From Phascolarctobacterium sp. (GTDB lineage Bacteria > Bacillota > Negativicutes > Acidaminococcales > Acidaminococcaceae), in contig SFCN01000026.1 of assembly GCA_004558595.1 (NCBI GenBank), positions 1-24,096 of the forward strand: DNA of 24,096 nt, given 5' to 3'. Each line of letters begins with the position of its first letter. The first letter of the stretch is position 1. Positions 13,710 to 22,262 of this stretch are shown here, piece after piece. The translations under genes were made by a program, and so were the position numbers. The notes beneath the pieces were generated by a model, which worked only from the letters and a program-made list of their open reading frames with translations, was not told where the DNA came from and searched no databases.

Positions 13710-15443
13710 TTAGTGTGTCTCTTTGCTGCGATACTGAATTTTGTAAAGATGAGCATAGAGACCATCTTTGGCCATGAGCTCATCATGGGTACCCTGCTCA
13801 ACTAGGCAGCCCTTTTCCAAAACCATAATCTTATCAGCATTTTTTATGGTAGAAAGGCGGTGAGCAATAACGAAGGAGGTACGACCAATCATCAGTCGGT
13901 CCAGAGCCTCCTGCACTACTCGCTCGCTTTCCGTATCCAAAGCAGAGGTCGCCTCATCCAAAATGAGGATTTGGGGATTCTTGAGTATTGCCCGGGCAAT
14001 AGAAATGCGTTGACGCTGACCGCCGGAAATGTTCACGCCGCGGTCGCCCAGCATGGTTTGGTAGCCTTGGGGCAGCTCCGTGATAAAGTTGTGGGCATTG
14101 GCGGCCTTGGCTGCAGCCTCAACCTCCTCCTTGGTAGCATCGAGACGACCATAGAGGATGTTGTCGTACACAGAGCCGTTAAAAAGCACGGTCTCCTGGG
14201 GCACAATACCCACCTGCTCACGCAGGGACTGGAGCGTTACCCGACGAATGTCTTCGCCGTCAATGGTAATGCTACCGTCAGTCACATCATAGAAGCGTGG
14301 CAACAGGCTAGCCACAGTGGATTTGCCGGCACCGGAGGGGCCTACAAAGGCAATCATCTCGCCCGGCTTCACATCAAAGCTAACATTATTCAAAACCTGC
14401 TCCCCGGGATTATAGGAGAAGGAAACATTGTTAAAGCGTACATTGCCCTTAACCATGGGAAGAGCCTTGGCATCAGGGGCATTGTGAATGGTTTCCGGCA
14501 GGTCCAGCACGTCGAACACACGCTGAGCGGCGGCCAATGCCTTTTGGATATTGCCGATAACGCGACTTAAACGCTTAATGGGATTGGAAATATTAACAGC
14601 GTAGGTCAAGAAGGCCACTAAGCTACCAGCTGTAATAGTACCCTCAATAACGCTATTGCCACCGTACCACAGGATGATGGTTACGCCCACGGCAGCTACA
14701 AATTCAATGGTCGGAGTAAGGGTAGCCGAAAGCTGAGCGTACTTCATATTGGCACGGAAGTTCTTGATATTTTCTTGGTCAAAACGATTGATTTCGTATT
14801 CCTCACGCACGAAGGATTTAATGACGCGAGCAGAGGAAACCGTTTCCTGTAGCACGGAGGTAATATCAGCAGTAGCCTCTTGAATGCGGCTACCGGACTT
14901 ACGGATACGCTTACCGAACTGGTCGATAAAGAGCAGCACCACGGGAAAGGTACTAAAGGTTACCAAAAAGAGCCGCCAATCCAGATAAATCATCATGACG
15001 ATGGAGGCAATCAGGATAACGCTTTCTGTTACCATTTCTACTACGTTCTCGACCATAGCCGCCTGCAAAGCGTTAACGTCGTTAGTTACATAGCTCATAA
15101 TAGTACCAGTTTTATTTTTATCGTAAAAGGACAGGCTCAAACGCTGTAGCTTTTCAAAAACAGCCTTACGGATATCGATAATTACCCTTTGGCCCACATA
15201 GTTCATCAAATAGCTTTGGCCATAGAAGGCAATACCACGGATAATGAACACTACGATAATGCTCACAACAATCCAGTTAAGCATATCCGTGTTTTTCTCC
15301 TTCAGGACCTGGTCCACCATGTCCTTGATAATCCATGGCAAATAGGCAGTACCACCGGCAGCGATTACGGTACAGATGGCAGCACACAAGCCCCTGAACA
15401 AATAGGGCTTTACATATTTTAACGCACGAAAGTATAAATTCAT
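13710..15443 (-). CDS. msbA: Lipid A / LPS flippase MsbA-type ABC exporter
   Basis: This 577-residue half-transporter has six membrane helices (about 17-40, 57-75, 135-155, 158-175, 245-262, 270-288) followed by an ATPase domain: Walker A GPSGAGKS (368-375), Q-loop VPQETVLF, signature NISGGQRQRISIARAI (471-486), Walker B ILILDEA with E497, and an IAHRLST switch. Many bacterial exporters share this plan; the MsbA role, flipping core-lipid A to the periplasmic leaflet, is inferred from its place between lpxB and waaA-lpxK. ATG at 15443 overlaps lpxB by 4 bp. Confidence 0.9.
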   Translation of the reverse strand: MNLYFRALKYVKPYLFRGLCAAICTVIAAGGTAYLPWIIKDMVDQVLKEKNTDMLNWIVVSIIVVFIIRGIAFYGQSYLMNYVGQRVIIDIRKAVFEKLQRLSLSFYDKNKTGTIMSYVTNDVNALQAAMVENVVEMVTESVILIASIVMMIYLDWRLFLVTFSTFPVVLLFIDQFGKRIRKSGSRIQEATADITSVLQETVSSARVIKSFVREEYEINRFDQENIKNFRANMKYAQLSATLTPTIEFVAAVGVTIILWYGGNSVIEGTITAGSLVAFLTYAVNISNPIKRLSRVIGNIQKALAAAQRVFDVLDLPETIHNAPDAKALPMVKGNVRFNNVSFSYNPGEQVLNNVSFDVKPGEMIAFVGPSGAGKSTVASLLPRFYDVTDGSITIDGEDIRRVTLQSLREQVGIVPQETVLFNGSVYDNILYGRLDATKEEVEAAAKAANAHNFITELPQGYQTMLGDRGVNISGGQRQRISIARAILKNPQILILDEATSALDTESERVVQEALDRLMIGRTSFVIAHRLSTIKNADKIMVLEKGCLVEQGTHDELMAKDGLYAHLYKIQYRSKETH

Positions 15444-16576
15444 TTTTTCTCCTCAGCTATTCTTAGAATTAGTTGGGCAACTCTACCAACAGCACCGGGC
15501 TCGCCCAGACGCTGCTTCATGAAGGCCAGATCGGCCTGCAAAGAGGGGCGACGAGCAGGAGCGAGGAGCTCCACGGCAGTGGCGGCTAGCTTAGCAGGAG
15601 TGAAATCCTCCTGCAGCAGCTCCGGCAGGATTTGGCGGCCGGCCACAATATTGGGCAGGCCGATGTTGGGAATATTAATTACTCGGCGAGCGATAAAGGC
15701 GTTCAAGGCGGAGGTGCGGTACACGATGACGCAAGGCAGGCCGCACAGGGCTGCCTCCAGCGTTACTGTGCCGCTGGTAGCCAAGGCCAGATCAGCGACG
15801 CTGAACAAATCATAATTATGACCTTCGGTTATCTTAATATGGAGTCCGGAGGCTTTAATTTTAGCTTGCAAAAGCTCCAAGGGAATGGTGCCGGCTCGGG
15901 GCATAGCGAATTGGACCTCGGGCATTTGCTTTTGCAGGAGCTTAGCTCCCTCAAGTAAATTGGGCAGCATCTTTTCGATTTCCATAAGACGGCTACCGGG
16001 CATCAGCAGGACCAGAGGCCGTCCCTCTTCCTTGCCTACCCAAGCCTCGGCTTCAGCTCGCTCCATGCTAGGATGCACAATATCTAACAGAGGATGGCCC
16101 ACAAATTCTACCGGAGCACCTGCTTCCTTATACACATCATATTCAAAGGGGAAAATGCAGGCCACCTTATCCACGATTTTAGCGACCTTCTTCGCTCTGC
16201 CCTTGTTCCAAGCCCAGGCAGAGGGTGCGATATAGGACACCACAGGAATACCCTTGTCATGAGCTAGCTTGGCCAGCTTCATGTTGAAGCCGGGGTAGTC
16301 CACTACCACCAAGCAGTCCGGCTTACGCTCATCCATGACTCGAGCAAAATCGCTACGCAGCTTAAACAAGTCGGGCAGCTTTTTGATAACCTCCACAAAG
16401 CCCATAACCCCATGGTCCTTGATATCAAAAAGCACCTCGCCTCCGGCAGCACGCAGCTCATCTCCGCCCATGCCGAAAACCTCTACGGTACTATCTATTT
16501 TTTTCAGAGCAGCGGTGACAGCCGCTGCGTGGATATCACCGGAAGCCTCTCCGGCGGAAATGAGAATCTTAGCCAT
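15440..16576 (-). CDS. lpxB: Lipid-A-disaccharide synthase LpxB
   Basis: This 378-residue GT19 glycosyltransferase joins UDP-diacylglucosamine and lipid X. The N-terminus KILISAGEASGDIHAAAV and the stretches GVMGFVEVIKKLP, DYPGFNMKLAKLA, YIAPSAWAWNKGRAKK, FPFEYDVY, VGHPLLD, MPGSRLMEIE and ATSGTVTLEAALCGLP(C) are all classical for LpxB. Length is normal (E. coli 382). Start ATG at 16576 with GAGGAG 5 nt upstream. It is the first gene of the second transcription unit, with its own promoter at 16622-16615. Confidence 0.97.
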   Translation of the reverse strand: MAKILISAGEASGDIHAAAVTAALKKIDSTVEVFGMGGDELRAAGGEVLFDIKDHGVMGFVEVIKKLPDLFKLRSDFARVMDERKPDCLVVVDYPGFNMKLAKLAHDKGIPVVSYIAPSAWAWNKGRAKKVAKIVDKVACIFPFEYDVYKEAGAPVEFVGHPLLDIVHPSMERAEAEAWVGKEEGRPLVLLMPGSRLMEIEKMLPNLLEGAKLLQKQMPEVQFAMPRAGTIPLELLQAKIKASGLHIKITEGHNYDLFSVADLALATSGTVTLEAALCGLPCVIVYRTSALNAFIARRVINIPNIGLPNIVAGRQILPELLQEDFTPAKLAATAVELLAPARRPSLQADLAFMKQRLGEPGAVGRVAQLILRIAEEKK

Positions 16577-16614
16577 AATAACTCCTCATCAAAGCTTATA
16601 CTACTTCACAGTAT

Positions 16615-16622
16615 ATTATAAC
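16615..16622 (-). promoter_or_regulatory. Extended -10 promoter ahead of lpxB
   Basis: On the minus strand TGT precedes a perfect TATAAT (16620-16615), forming an extended -10. The -35 zone falls inside the terminator hairpin of the previous unit and is poor (TTATGT with 16-bp spacing). This would start the lpxB-to-RuvC-like operon. Confidence 0.6.
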
Positions 16623-16624
16623 AC

Positions 16625-16654
16625 AAAAAGCGGCTGACATAAGCTGTCAGCCGC
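16625..16654 (-). terminator. Terminator after lpxI
   Basis: A perfect 10-bp stem GCGGCTGACA / TGTCAGCCGC with a 5-base loop, followed on the minus strand by TTTTTGTG. It ends the ompH-to-lpxI unit about 40 bp after the lpxI stop. Confidence 0.9.
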
Positions 16655-16691
16655 CAAGAAATGCGAAATTTTTTACAAATATTTTCTAAAA

Positions 16692-17498
16692 TTATCTTAC
16701 GAGGATGGTTATATTGTGTTTATCGGCCAATTCTATGACCTTTTCCCGCTCAGCAATCAAGGTATTGCCAGCTTCTATGACAATTCCGGTAGCTCCGGCG
16801 TAAATCATGGACTCCAGAGTCTTAGTGCCAAAGCCGGGAATATCGAAGCGTTGGTCCTGGGACGGCTTAGCCGCCTTAGCTACAATAACACCGCCCTTGC
16901 CCAAATAGCCACCCCTTAGGATGCAGGCATCGGTGCCCTCAATGGCCTCCACGGCCATTACGGCACGATTTTTTACCACCACGGTTTGGCCAATGTCCAA
17001 GCCGCCAATGGCCTTGGCCATTTCAAAGCCAAACTCCATATCAGCAAGCTCAGCCTCCGTGGGCTTACGCTTGGTGAGCACACCAGGCTGGGGCAGCAGG
17101 GGCTTAATGAGGATGGTTTGATCCATGACCTCAATGCCTTCTCCCTCCAGCTCCTTGACGATGGCGTTCATAATGGTGTCGTCCTTACGGTCCGGCACGC
17201 TGGCGAGAATTTTTATGGCACGCAAATCAGGCACGATCGCCCCCGCCTTATAAAGCACCTCCTTGGTTACCTTGCCAATCATGGTAACCTTGGTCACCTT
17301 ATGCTTTTTCAAGGTGGAAATAATCTTGCCTATTTTGCCAATATTAATATCGTAGTAATAGTCAACGCTGGGCTCCAGCTCCTCGTCAATACCGGGAACT
17401 ACGCCCACCGCCACAACCTGGTAGCCCAAGCTCTTGGCTGAGCGAGCCACCTCCACCGGCAAATGACCAATGCCGGAAAGTACTCCTAAAACTTCCAT
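16692..17498 (-). CDS. lpxI: UDP-2,3-diacylglucosamine pyrophosphatase LpxI (DUF1009)
   Basis: This 268-residue protein matches LpxI, which hydrolyses UDP-diacylglucosamine to lipid X, the alternative to LpxH. Visible are the N-terminal GVLSGIGHLPVEVARSAKS, the IGKVTKEVLY segment, LRGGYLGKGGVIVAK and the C-terminal RFDIPGFGTKTLE, whose Asp219 corresponds in position to the catalytic Asp of the Caulobacter enzyme. Start ATG at 17498 with GAGGGAAAG upstream. No lpxH is in the window, so LpxI should supply this step. It is the last gene before the terminator at 16654-16625. Confidence 0.93.
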   Translation of the reverse strand: MEVLGVLSGIGHLPVEVARSAKSLGYQVVAVGVVPGIDEELEPSVDYYYDINIGKIGKIISTLKKHKVTKVTMIGKVTKEVLYKAGAIVPDLRAIKILASVPDRKDDTIMNAIVKELEGEGIEVMDQTILIKPLLPQPGVLTKRKPTEAELADMEFGFEMAKAIGGLDIGQTVVVKNRAVMAVEAIEGTDACILRGGYLGKGGVIVAKAAKPSQDQRFDIPGFGTKTLESMIYAGATGIVIEAGNTLIAEREKVIELADKHNITILVR

Positions 17499-17516
17499 TT
17501 ATCTTTCCCTCAAAAA

Positions 17517-18320
17517 TTATTTGCGGGTGCGAATAATGCCACGCTCCACATTACGCAGGAAACGCAAGAGATGCTCTACAGGCTCGCAGCTATCCAGCTC
17601 GGATTCCATGGTAGCGATAGCCTCTTGCAGGGGCAGGCCGCTACGATAAAGAATGCGGAAGGCCTTCTTCAGCTCGCTACGCTGCTCAGGGGGCATACCT
17701 GCACGGGACAGACCCACACTGTTCAGGCCGGAGACAAAGGCAGGGTCGCCGGCGATAATCATGAAGGGCGGTACATCCTGATTTACACGAGCCATACCAC
17801 CAACCATAGCGTTGCGACCGATCTTGCAGAATTGATGTACTGCGGACAGACCGCCGATTACAGCACGATCCTCCACAATAACATGACCTGCCAAGGTAGC
17901 TACGTTGGACATAATAACATTATTGCCCACGATGCAGTTATGAGCCACATGGGTATAAGCCATCATCAAAATATTATTGCCAATGCGGGTTTCGTTGCCC
18001 TCACCACAAGCACGGTTCACAGTGCAGCATTCACGGAAGGTGCCGCCATCACCGATAATGGTGGTAGTTTTTTCGCCCACAAACTTCAAATCCTGGGGCA
18101 CGCCGCCAATGGAGCAGCCCGGGAAGAAGCGATTGTTTTTACCAATAGTCGTATATTTATGAATGGTGACATGAGCACCAATTATACAGCCGTCGCCAAT
18201 TACCGTATCCTCATCGATTACAGCGTAAGGACCAACAGTAACATCCTTACCAAGAATTGCGGACGGATGAATAATAGCGGTTTCATGAATACCACTCTCT
18301 GGCATAATCACAGAACTCAT
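17517..18320 (-). CDS. lpxA: UDP-N-acetylglucosamine acyltransferase LpxA
   Basis: This 267-residue left-handed beta-helix acyltransferase performs the first lipid A step. It shows hexapeptide repeats (IHPSAILGKDVTVGPYAVI and onward), the GGVPQDLKF loop typical of LpxA, and catalytic His127 in AYTHVAHNCIVG (E. coli His125). A helical C-terminal domain follows (EQRSELKKAFRILYRSGLPL). ATG at 18320 is preferred over an upstream in-frame ATG at 18338, because GGGGAGTG lies 6-7 nt before it. A 158-178-bp gap with a palindrome separates it from fabZ. Confidence 0.96.
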   Translation of the reverse strand: MSSVIMPESGIHETAIIHPSAILGKDVTVGPYAVIDEDTVIGDGCIIGAHVTIHKYTTIGKNNRFFPGCSIGGVPQDLKFVGEKTTTIIGDGGTFRECCTVNRACGEGNETRIGNNILMMAYTHVAHNCIVGNNVIMSNVATLAGHVIVEDRAVIGGLSAVHQFCKIGRNAMVGGMARVNQDVPPFMIIAGDPAFVSGLNSVGLSRAGMPPEQRSELKKAFRILYRSGLPLQEAIATMESELDSCEPVEHLLRFLRNVERGIIRTRK

Positions 18321-18337
18321 TATTTTCACTCCCCACA

Positions 18338-18361
18338 AAATTTAATCAAGCAATTAAATTT
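18338..18361. repeat. 9-bp palindrome before the lpxA ribosome binding site
   Basis: AAATTTAAT (18338-18346) and ATTAAATTT (18353-18361) are perfect inverted copies around CAAGCA. On the minus strand a TATATT (18368-18363) lies directly upstream. This suits an operator over an internal start site, or a hairpin beside the RBS; the -35 is weak, so the promoter is uncertain. Confidence 0.6.
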
Positions 18362-18497
18362 AAATATACTACTATAGTCATCCCCATACAGCTATTTTCA
18401 CAAGCCAAAAAAGTCGATTTAGCTTAATTGAATCTTAATAGAGCTGTATTTCTTCTTTTTACTACGTCTTTCTGCTTATTTTGTAAAAATTGGCTTC

Positions 18498-18941
18498 TTA
18501 TTCCTTGGGATCCATAATCGCAAAGGTGCAGTCGCATTCGCAAGCCACCTTGCCATCAACCTTGCCCTCGCAGTGAATGATACCCATATTGCCACGCATG
18601 ATTTTGGTAACCTCGGCGGTGGTAACAACCTGATCGCCGGGCACTACCTGCTTGCGGAAGCGAACATTGTCGATCTTAGCGAAAACAGCGATCTTGCCAC
18701 GGTTTTCTTCAGGATACAGCATAGCTACGCCGCCAACCTGAGCCATGGCCTCAATCAGCAGTACGCCGGGCATAATGGGCTCGTTGGGGAAATGGCCCAA
18801 AAATTGTACTTCGTTAGCAGTGATATTCTTAATGCCTACGGCACGCTTCATGGGCTCGATTTCCAGGATTCTGTCCACCAACAGCATGGGATAACGGTGG
18901 GGTAGAATTTTTTTGATCTCATTGATATCTAATACGGTCAT
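18498..18941 (-). CDS. fabZ: 3-hydroxyacyl-ACP dehydratase FabZ
   Basis: This 147-residue hot-dog-fold enzyme dehydrates beta-hydroxyacyl-ACP in fatty acid synthesis. It shows ILPHRYPMLLVDRILE, and the active site GHFPNEPIMPGVLLIEAMAQ with His50 and Glu64. Its place between lpxC and lpxA is conserved in many LPS clusters, where FabZ competes with LpxA for 3-hydroxyacyl-ACP. Start ATG at 18941, 3 bp after the lpxC stop. Confidence 0.98.
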   Translation of the reverse strand: MTVLDINEIKKILPHRYPMLLVDRILEIEPMKRAVGIKNITANEVQFLGHFPNEPIMPGVLLIEAMAQVGGVAMLYPEENRGKIAVFAKIDNVRFRKQVVPGDQVVTTAEVTKIMRGNMGIIHCEGKVDGKVACECDCTFAIMDPKE

Positions 18942-18944
18942 TTT

Positions 18945-19793
18945 TTACTCCTCCTTATTTCTATAGGCCTGAATTTGCTTTGCGATTTGGGAATTAAAGG
19001 CATGGCCTGTTTTTACAGCGATAACATGGGCCTTAATGGGGCCAAGTAAAAACAGATCGCCAATTACATCAAGAATCTTATGACGAATTAATTCATTGTC
19101 GAAACGAGGCTTGGACAAGATTTTTTCCTCGTCAAAGACAACAACGTTTTCTAGGGAACCGCCCAAGCCCAAACCCATTTTACGCAGCATTTCCAGTTCA
19201 TAGGTAAAGGCCACAGTTCTGGCAGACATAATCTCTTTTTTAAAGCTTTCCTTATCCAACAGCACATCGAAATACTGGGTTCCCAGCATGGGATGGTTGT
19301 TAATGGAGGTAAAGGAAATGCGATAGCCATCATAGGGTAGAATAGCGATATAACGGTCACCATCGTATACAGCAAAGGCTTTATCAACGGCATAAACCTT
19401 ACGCTCCGCCTCCTGCTCTACGAGACCTGCCTCATCCAAAAGCTCGCTGAAAACCTGAGCGCTGCCGTCGGCTACGGGAGGCTCAGGAGAGGACATTTCG
19501 ATACGAATATTATCAACACCGCTCATGGAAATGGCAGCCATCAGATGCTCAACAGTGAACACCTCCGCACCATTTTCGCTAAGAGTGGTCGCCTTCACCG
19601 TGGAGCTGACATTTTCAGCCAGAGCTCTGATTTCCGGCTTGCCGGGAATATCAGTACGGATAAAGGTCACACCGGTATTGACTGCAGCCGGCTTTAAGGT
19701 AATCAACACATCCTTGCCGGAATGCAGGCCGATGCCGGAATAAGACACTTCTTTAGCGATTGTATGCTGGAATTCTTGAATTTTTGCGGACAT
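18945..19793 (-). CDS. lpxC: UDP-3-O-acyl-N-acetylglucosamine deacetylase LpxC
   Basis: This 282-residue zinc enzyme catalyses the committed step of lipid A synthesis. Motifs: GIGLHSGKDV near the start, TVEHLMAAISMSGVDN (zinc ligand His83), SSPEPPVADGSA, and HKILDVIGDLFLLG with zinc ligands His238 and Asp242, then GHAFN with His264 as the general acid. No FabZ fusion (the two are separate genes 3 bp apart). Start ATG at 19793. Confidence 0.98.
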   Translation of the reverse strand: MSAKIQEFQHTIAKEVSYSGIGLHSGKDVLITLKPAAVNTGVTFIRTDIPGKPEIRALAENVSSTVKATTLSENGAEVFTVEHLMAAISMSGVDNIRIEMSSPEPPVADGSAQVFSELLDEAGLVEQEAERKVYAVDKAFAVYDGDRYIAILPYDGYRISFTSINNHPMLGTQYFDVLLDKESFKKEIMSARTVAFTYELEMLRKMGLGLGGSLENVVVFDEEKILSKPRFDNELIRHKILDVIGDLFLLGPIKAHVIAVKTGHAFNSQIAKQIQAYRNKEE

Positions 19794-19813
19794 CTTCGTC
19801 CTCCTTCGACAAT

Positions 19814-20704
19814 TTATTTTTTCTTATAAAACCGCTGACGGCCGTCCTTCCAGCGGTCATGCACCCAGAACCACATTTCCGGATGGGCAGTGATTTCCTG
19901 CTCTAAAATATCCACTAATTGACGAGTAACCTGATAAAAATCCTGCTCCTTATCCTTGGTTTTCGGAGTGTACAGGGGCGGATAAATTTTCGCTGTGCAG
20001 GTCCAATCGTCATTATTATGCAAAAAGATGGGCAAGATGGGAGAACCATAGATGCGGGACAAAGCCGCCGGTCCCAAGGGGATAATGGAGCGTTTGCCGA
20101 ACAAATCGATCTCTACGCCATCATCATTGGTATCCTGGTCGTACAAAACACCTAACAGATTCTTTTCCTTCAGCATGCGGCTAATGGCCAAAAGGCCGTG
20201 CCCACCCCGGTTATAGGTTACCTTCTGTCCCACCATTTGGCGGAACTCATTGATGGCCTTATCCATATTAGCGTTATTCTGCTTGCGAGTGATGGAAAGC
20301 ATGGGATAGCCGTGCAGAGCCACTGTGGCGCCTAAAAGCTCCCAGTTGCCGTAGTGACCGGTGCACATAATAACGCCCTTGCCCTCGGCATAGGCCTTTT
20401 CTAAATGCTCCAGTCCCTCCACCTTAACGGTTTGGCTAATATTGTCCTTGTTGAGCAAGGGAAAACGCAATACCTCCACCACCATGCGACCAAAGCGACG
20501 CAGACTATCCTCGGCGATTTGCTTCGCGCGCTCTGGACTCACGCCTAAGCACTCCTGCACATTGGCCTGAGCCATCTTTAAGCGCCAATCCTGCACCACC
20601 AGCACAGCGACGTTACCTACGAAGCTAGCGAAGAGCTTACGCAGGCACAGAGGGAGGATGCACATTATTTTACTAAAAAGTTTAACTGTGTAATAACCTA
20701 ACAC
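19814..20704 (-). CDS. LpxL/HtrB-type lipid A late acyltransferase (second copy)
   Basis: A 296-residue homologue of the acyltransferase at 7120-8016, sharing the order of motifs but clearly diverged: catalytic GHYGNWELLG (His117, Glu122), LYDQDTNDDGVEIDLFG, and FWVHDRWKDG near the C-terminus. It should add a secondary acyl chain to lipid A; which position or chain is not predictable. Start GTG at 20704 with AGAGTGGG about 8 nt upstream; an ATG 39 bp downstream (MCILPL) is an alternative. It lies between lpxD and lpxC, 14 bp after lpxD. Confidence 0.88.
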   Translation of the reverse strand: MLGYYTVKLFSKIMCILPLCLRKLFASFVGNVAVLVVQDWRLKMAQANVQECLGVSPERAKQIAEDSLRRFGRMVVEVLRFPLLNKDNISQTVKVEGLEHLEKAYAEGKGVIMCTGHYGNWELLGATVALHGYPMLSITRKQNNANMDKAINEFRQMVGQKVTYNRGGHGLLAISRMLKEKNLLGVLYDQDTNDDGVEIDLFGKRSIIPLGPAALSRIYGSPILPIFLHNNDDWTCTAKIYPPLYTPKTKDKEQDFYQVTRQLVDILEQEITAHPEMWFWVHDRWKDGRQRFYKKK

Positions 20705-20718
20705 TTATTAATCCCACT

Positions 20719-21741
20719 CTATTTTTTTAACTCTTTAATTTCTTTTTCGAGCGTCTTCATCTTCTTCAGCATATCGCCTACCTTGCGCAGATAAGCCTCC
20801 TGACGCAACCATTCCTTCATGGGCATGGCAGGATAGCCACCCATTACAGAATTATCGGGCACATTATTGGTGATACCGGCCTTACCGCCAAAGGTACAAT
20901 TGTTACCAATGGTAATATGACCAACAGTACCGACCTGACCGGCAAAGGTTACATTATTGCCCACGGTTACGCTGCCGGAAATACCTACATGGGCAACGAC
21001 TAAGCAGTTTTCGCCCAAAATATCGTTATGGCCCAAATGTACCAGATTATCGATCTTCGTTCCCTTGCCTACAATGGTGCTATCCACGGTAGCACGGTCG
21101 ATACAGGTGTTACAGCCGATTTCCACATCATCCTGCAGCACGACATTGCCTGTTTGCAGAACCTTAGAGTGCTTGCCGTTTTGGGTGATATAGCCAAAGC
21201 CATCGCCGCCAATAACAGCGCCGGATTGGAGAATTACTCTGTTGCCTAGCACGCAGTCCTCACGCACGGTAGTATTAGGATAAAGAGTGCAGTTTGCACC
21301 AATCTTTACGCGCTTGCCCACATAAGCATGGGGATAGAGCACAGTGCCATCGCCTATTTCCGCATCATCCTCTACCACAGCAAAGGGTTGAATGGCCACA
21401 TTCTTGCCAATCTTCGCCTTTTTAGAAACAAAGGCATAGGGACTTACCACCCTTTCCACCTCTTCCTGTGGACGGAACAGCTCCAAAAGCGCGGCGAAGG
21501 CAGCACGGGGATTATCTACTCTAATCACCGGGCGACCGTCCAGCTCCGGGTCTGCCGGGCTCAAAACCATAACCCCGGCCTTGCTCAAATGGCAATGCTC
21601 CACATGGGGCGGAACAGCAAAGGAAATATCGTGAGGACCTGCCTCTACCAAGCCATTGACACCGGTAACCTTCAGCTCCGGATTATCATGCTCCACTACG
21701 CCATGTAAAAATTCAGCTAATTCTTGTACACTCTTCTCCAT
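20719..21741 (-). CDS. lpxD: UDP-3-O-(3-hydroxyacyl)glucosamine N-acyltransferase LpxD
   Basis: This 340-residue enzyme adds the second primary acyl chain. It has an N-terminal uridine-binding domain (to about 95; DISFAVPPHVEHC, RPVIRVDNPRAAFA), then hexapeptide beta-helix (about 100-300) with GGDGFGYI and the catalytic His in IDNLVHLGHNDILG, and a short C-terminal helix (KKMKTLEKEIKELKK). ATG at 21741 is chosen because GGAGGT lies directly upstream; in-frame ATGs at 21756 and 21753 lack an RBS. It follows the 135-aa OmpH gene by 84 bp. Confidence 0.97.
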   Translation of the reverse strand: MEKSVQELAEFLHGVVEHDNPELKVTGVNGLVEAGPHDISFAVPPHVEHCHLSKAGVMVLSPADPELDGRPVIRVDNPRAAFAALLELFRPQEEVERVVSPYAFVSKKAKIGKNVAIQPFAVVEDDAEIGDGTVLYPHAYVGKRVKIGANCTLYPNTTVREDCVLGNRVILQSGAVIGGDGFGYITQNGKHSKVLQTGNVVLQDDVEIGCNTCIDRATVDSTIVGKGTKIDNLVHLGHNDILGENCLVVAHVGISGSVTVGNNVTFAGQVGTVGHITIGNNCTFGGKAGITNNVPDNSVMGGYPAMPMKEWLRQEAYLRKVGDMLKKMKTLEKEIKELKK

Positions 21742-21825
21742 TTTTACCTCCATCAACCCTGCGTCCAGCTCTCTCGACTACGCACGAAAAGCGAACTTAC
21801 TCCTTCGCTTCGCTCAGGTTGCAGC

Positions 21826-22233
21826 TTATTTCATTTTTTCGATTACTTCCTTAGTCACGTCGGTGCCACCCTGGGGAACAGCTTCCTTGATCATGATCGC
21901 GCCCAGATTTTTCTCCTTAGCAACCTGACTTAAAGCCGTATCCAGACTAGCCTTCAGCTTGTTTTGAGCTTCACTTTGCACCAGCTTAGCCTTAGCAGAA
22001 TAATCCTCCACTATTTTGCTAGCTTCTTCGCCCTGCTTACCAGCCATAGCCTTATCCATTTGCTCCTTGAGCTCCTTCATCTTGGTATTAACATCTTCCT
22101 TGGTAGTTTTGATAATTTGAGCCTCGGACTCAACCTGTCTCATATCAACTACGCCAAAGGCAGCATTACGGCCGCTGCAACCAAAGGTCAGCATTGCTGC
22201 TGCTACCATTAAGCCTGCAATAATCTTTTTCAT
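21826..22233 (-). CDS. OmpH/Skp-like periplasmic chaperone, possible lipoprotein (135 aa)
   Basis: Signal sequence MKKIIAGLMVAAAMLTFGC with Cys19; the -3 residue is Thr, so the lipobox is imperfect. GVVDMRQVESEAQIIKTTK matches the OmpH/Skp start, then an alpha-helical coiled coil rich in Lys/Glu/Gln (about 40-110), then KNLGAIMIKEAVPQGGTDVTKEVI, the typical OmpH C-terminal strand and helix. Skp proteins hold unfolded outer-membrane proteins. Third of three tandem OmpH-like genes; lpxD follows, as in proteobacterial skp-lpxD. Confidence 0.85.
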   Translation of the reverse strand: MKKIIAGLMVAAAMLTFGCSGRNAAFGVVDMRQVESEAQIIKTTKEDVNTKMKELKEQMDKAMAGKQGEEASKIVEDYSAKAKLVQSEAQNKLKASLDTALSQVAKEKNLGAIMIKEAVPQGGTDVTKEVIEKMK

Positions 22234-22262
22234 CTCTAAAAACCTCGCTTATTCTTATTCTT

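Noticed and set aside
21757..21825. Possible repeat element between the 135-aa OmpH gene and lpxD (AGCGAA ... TTCGCT)
   Set aside because: Only a 6-bp inverted match; no further copy seen in the window.
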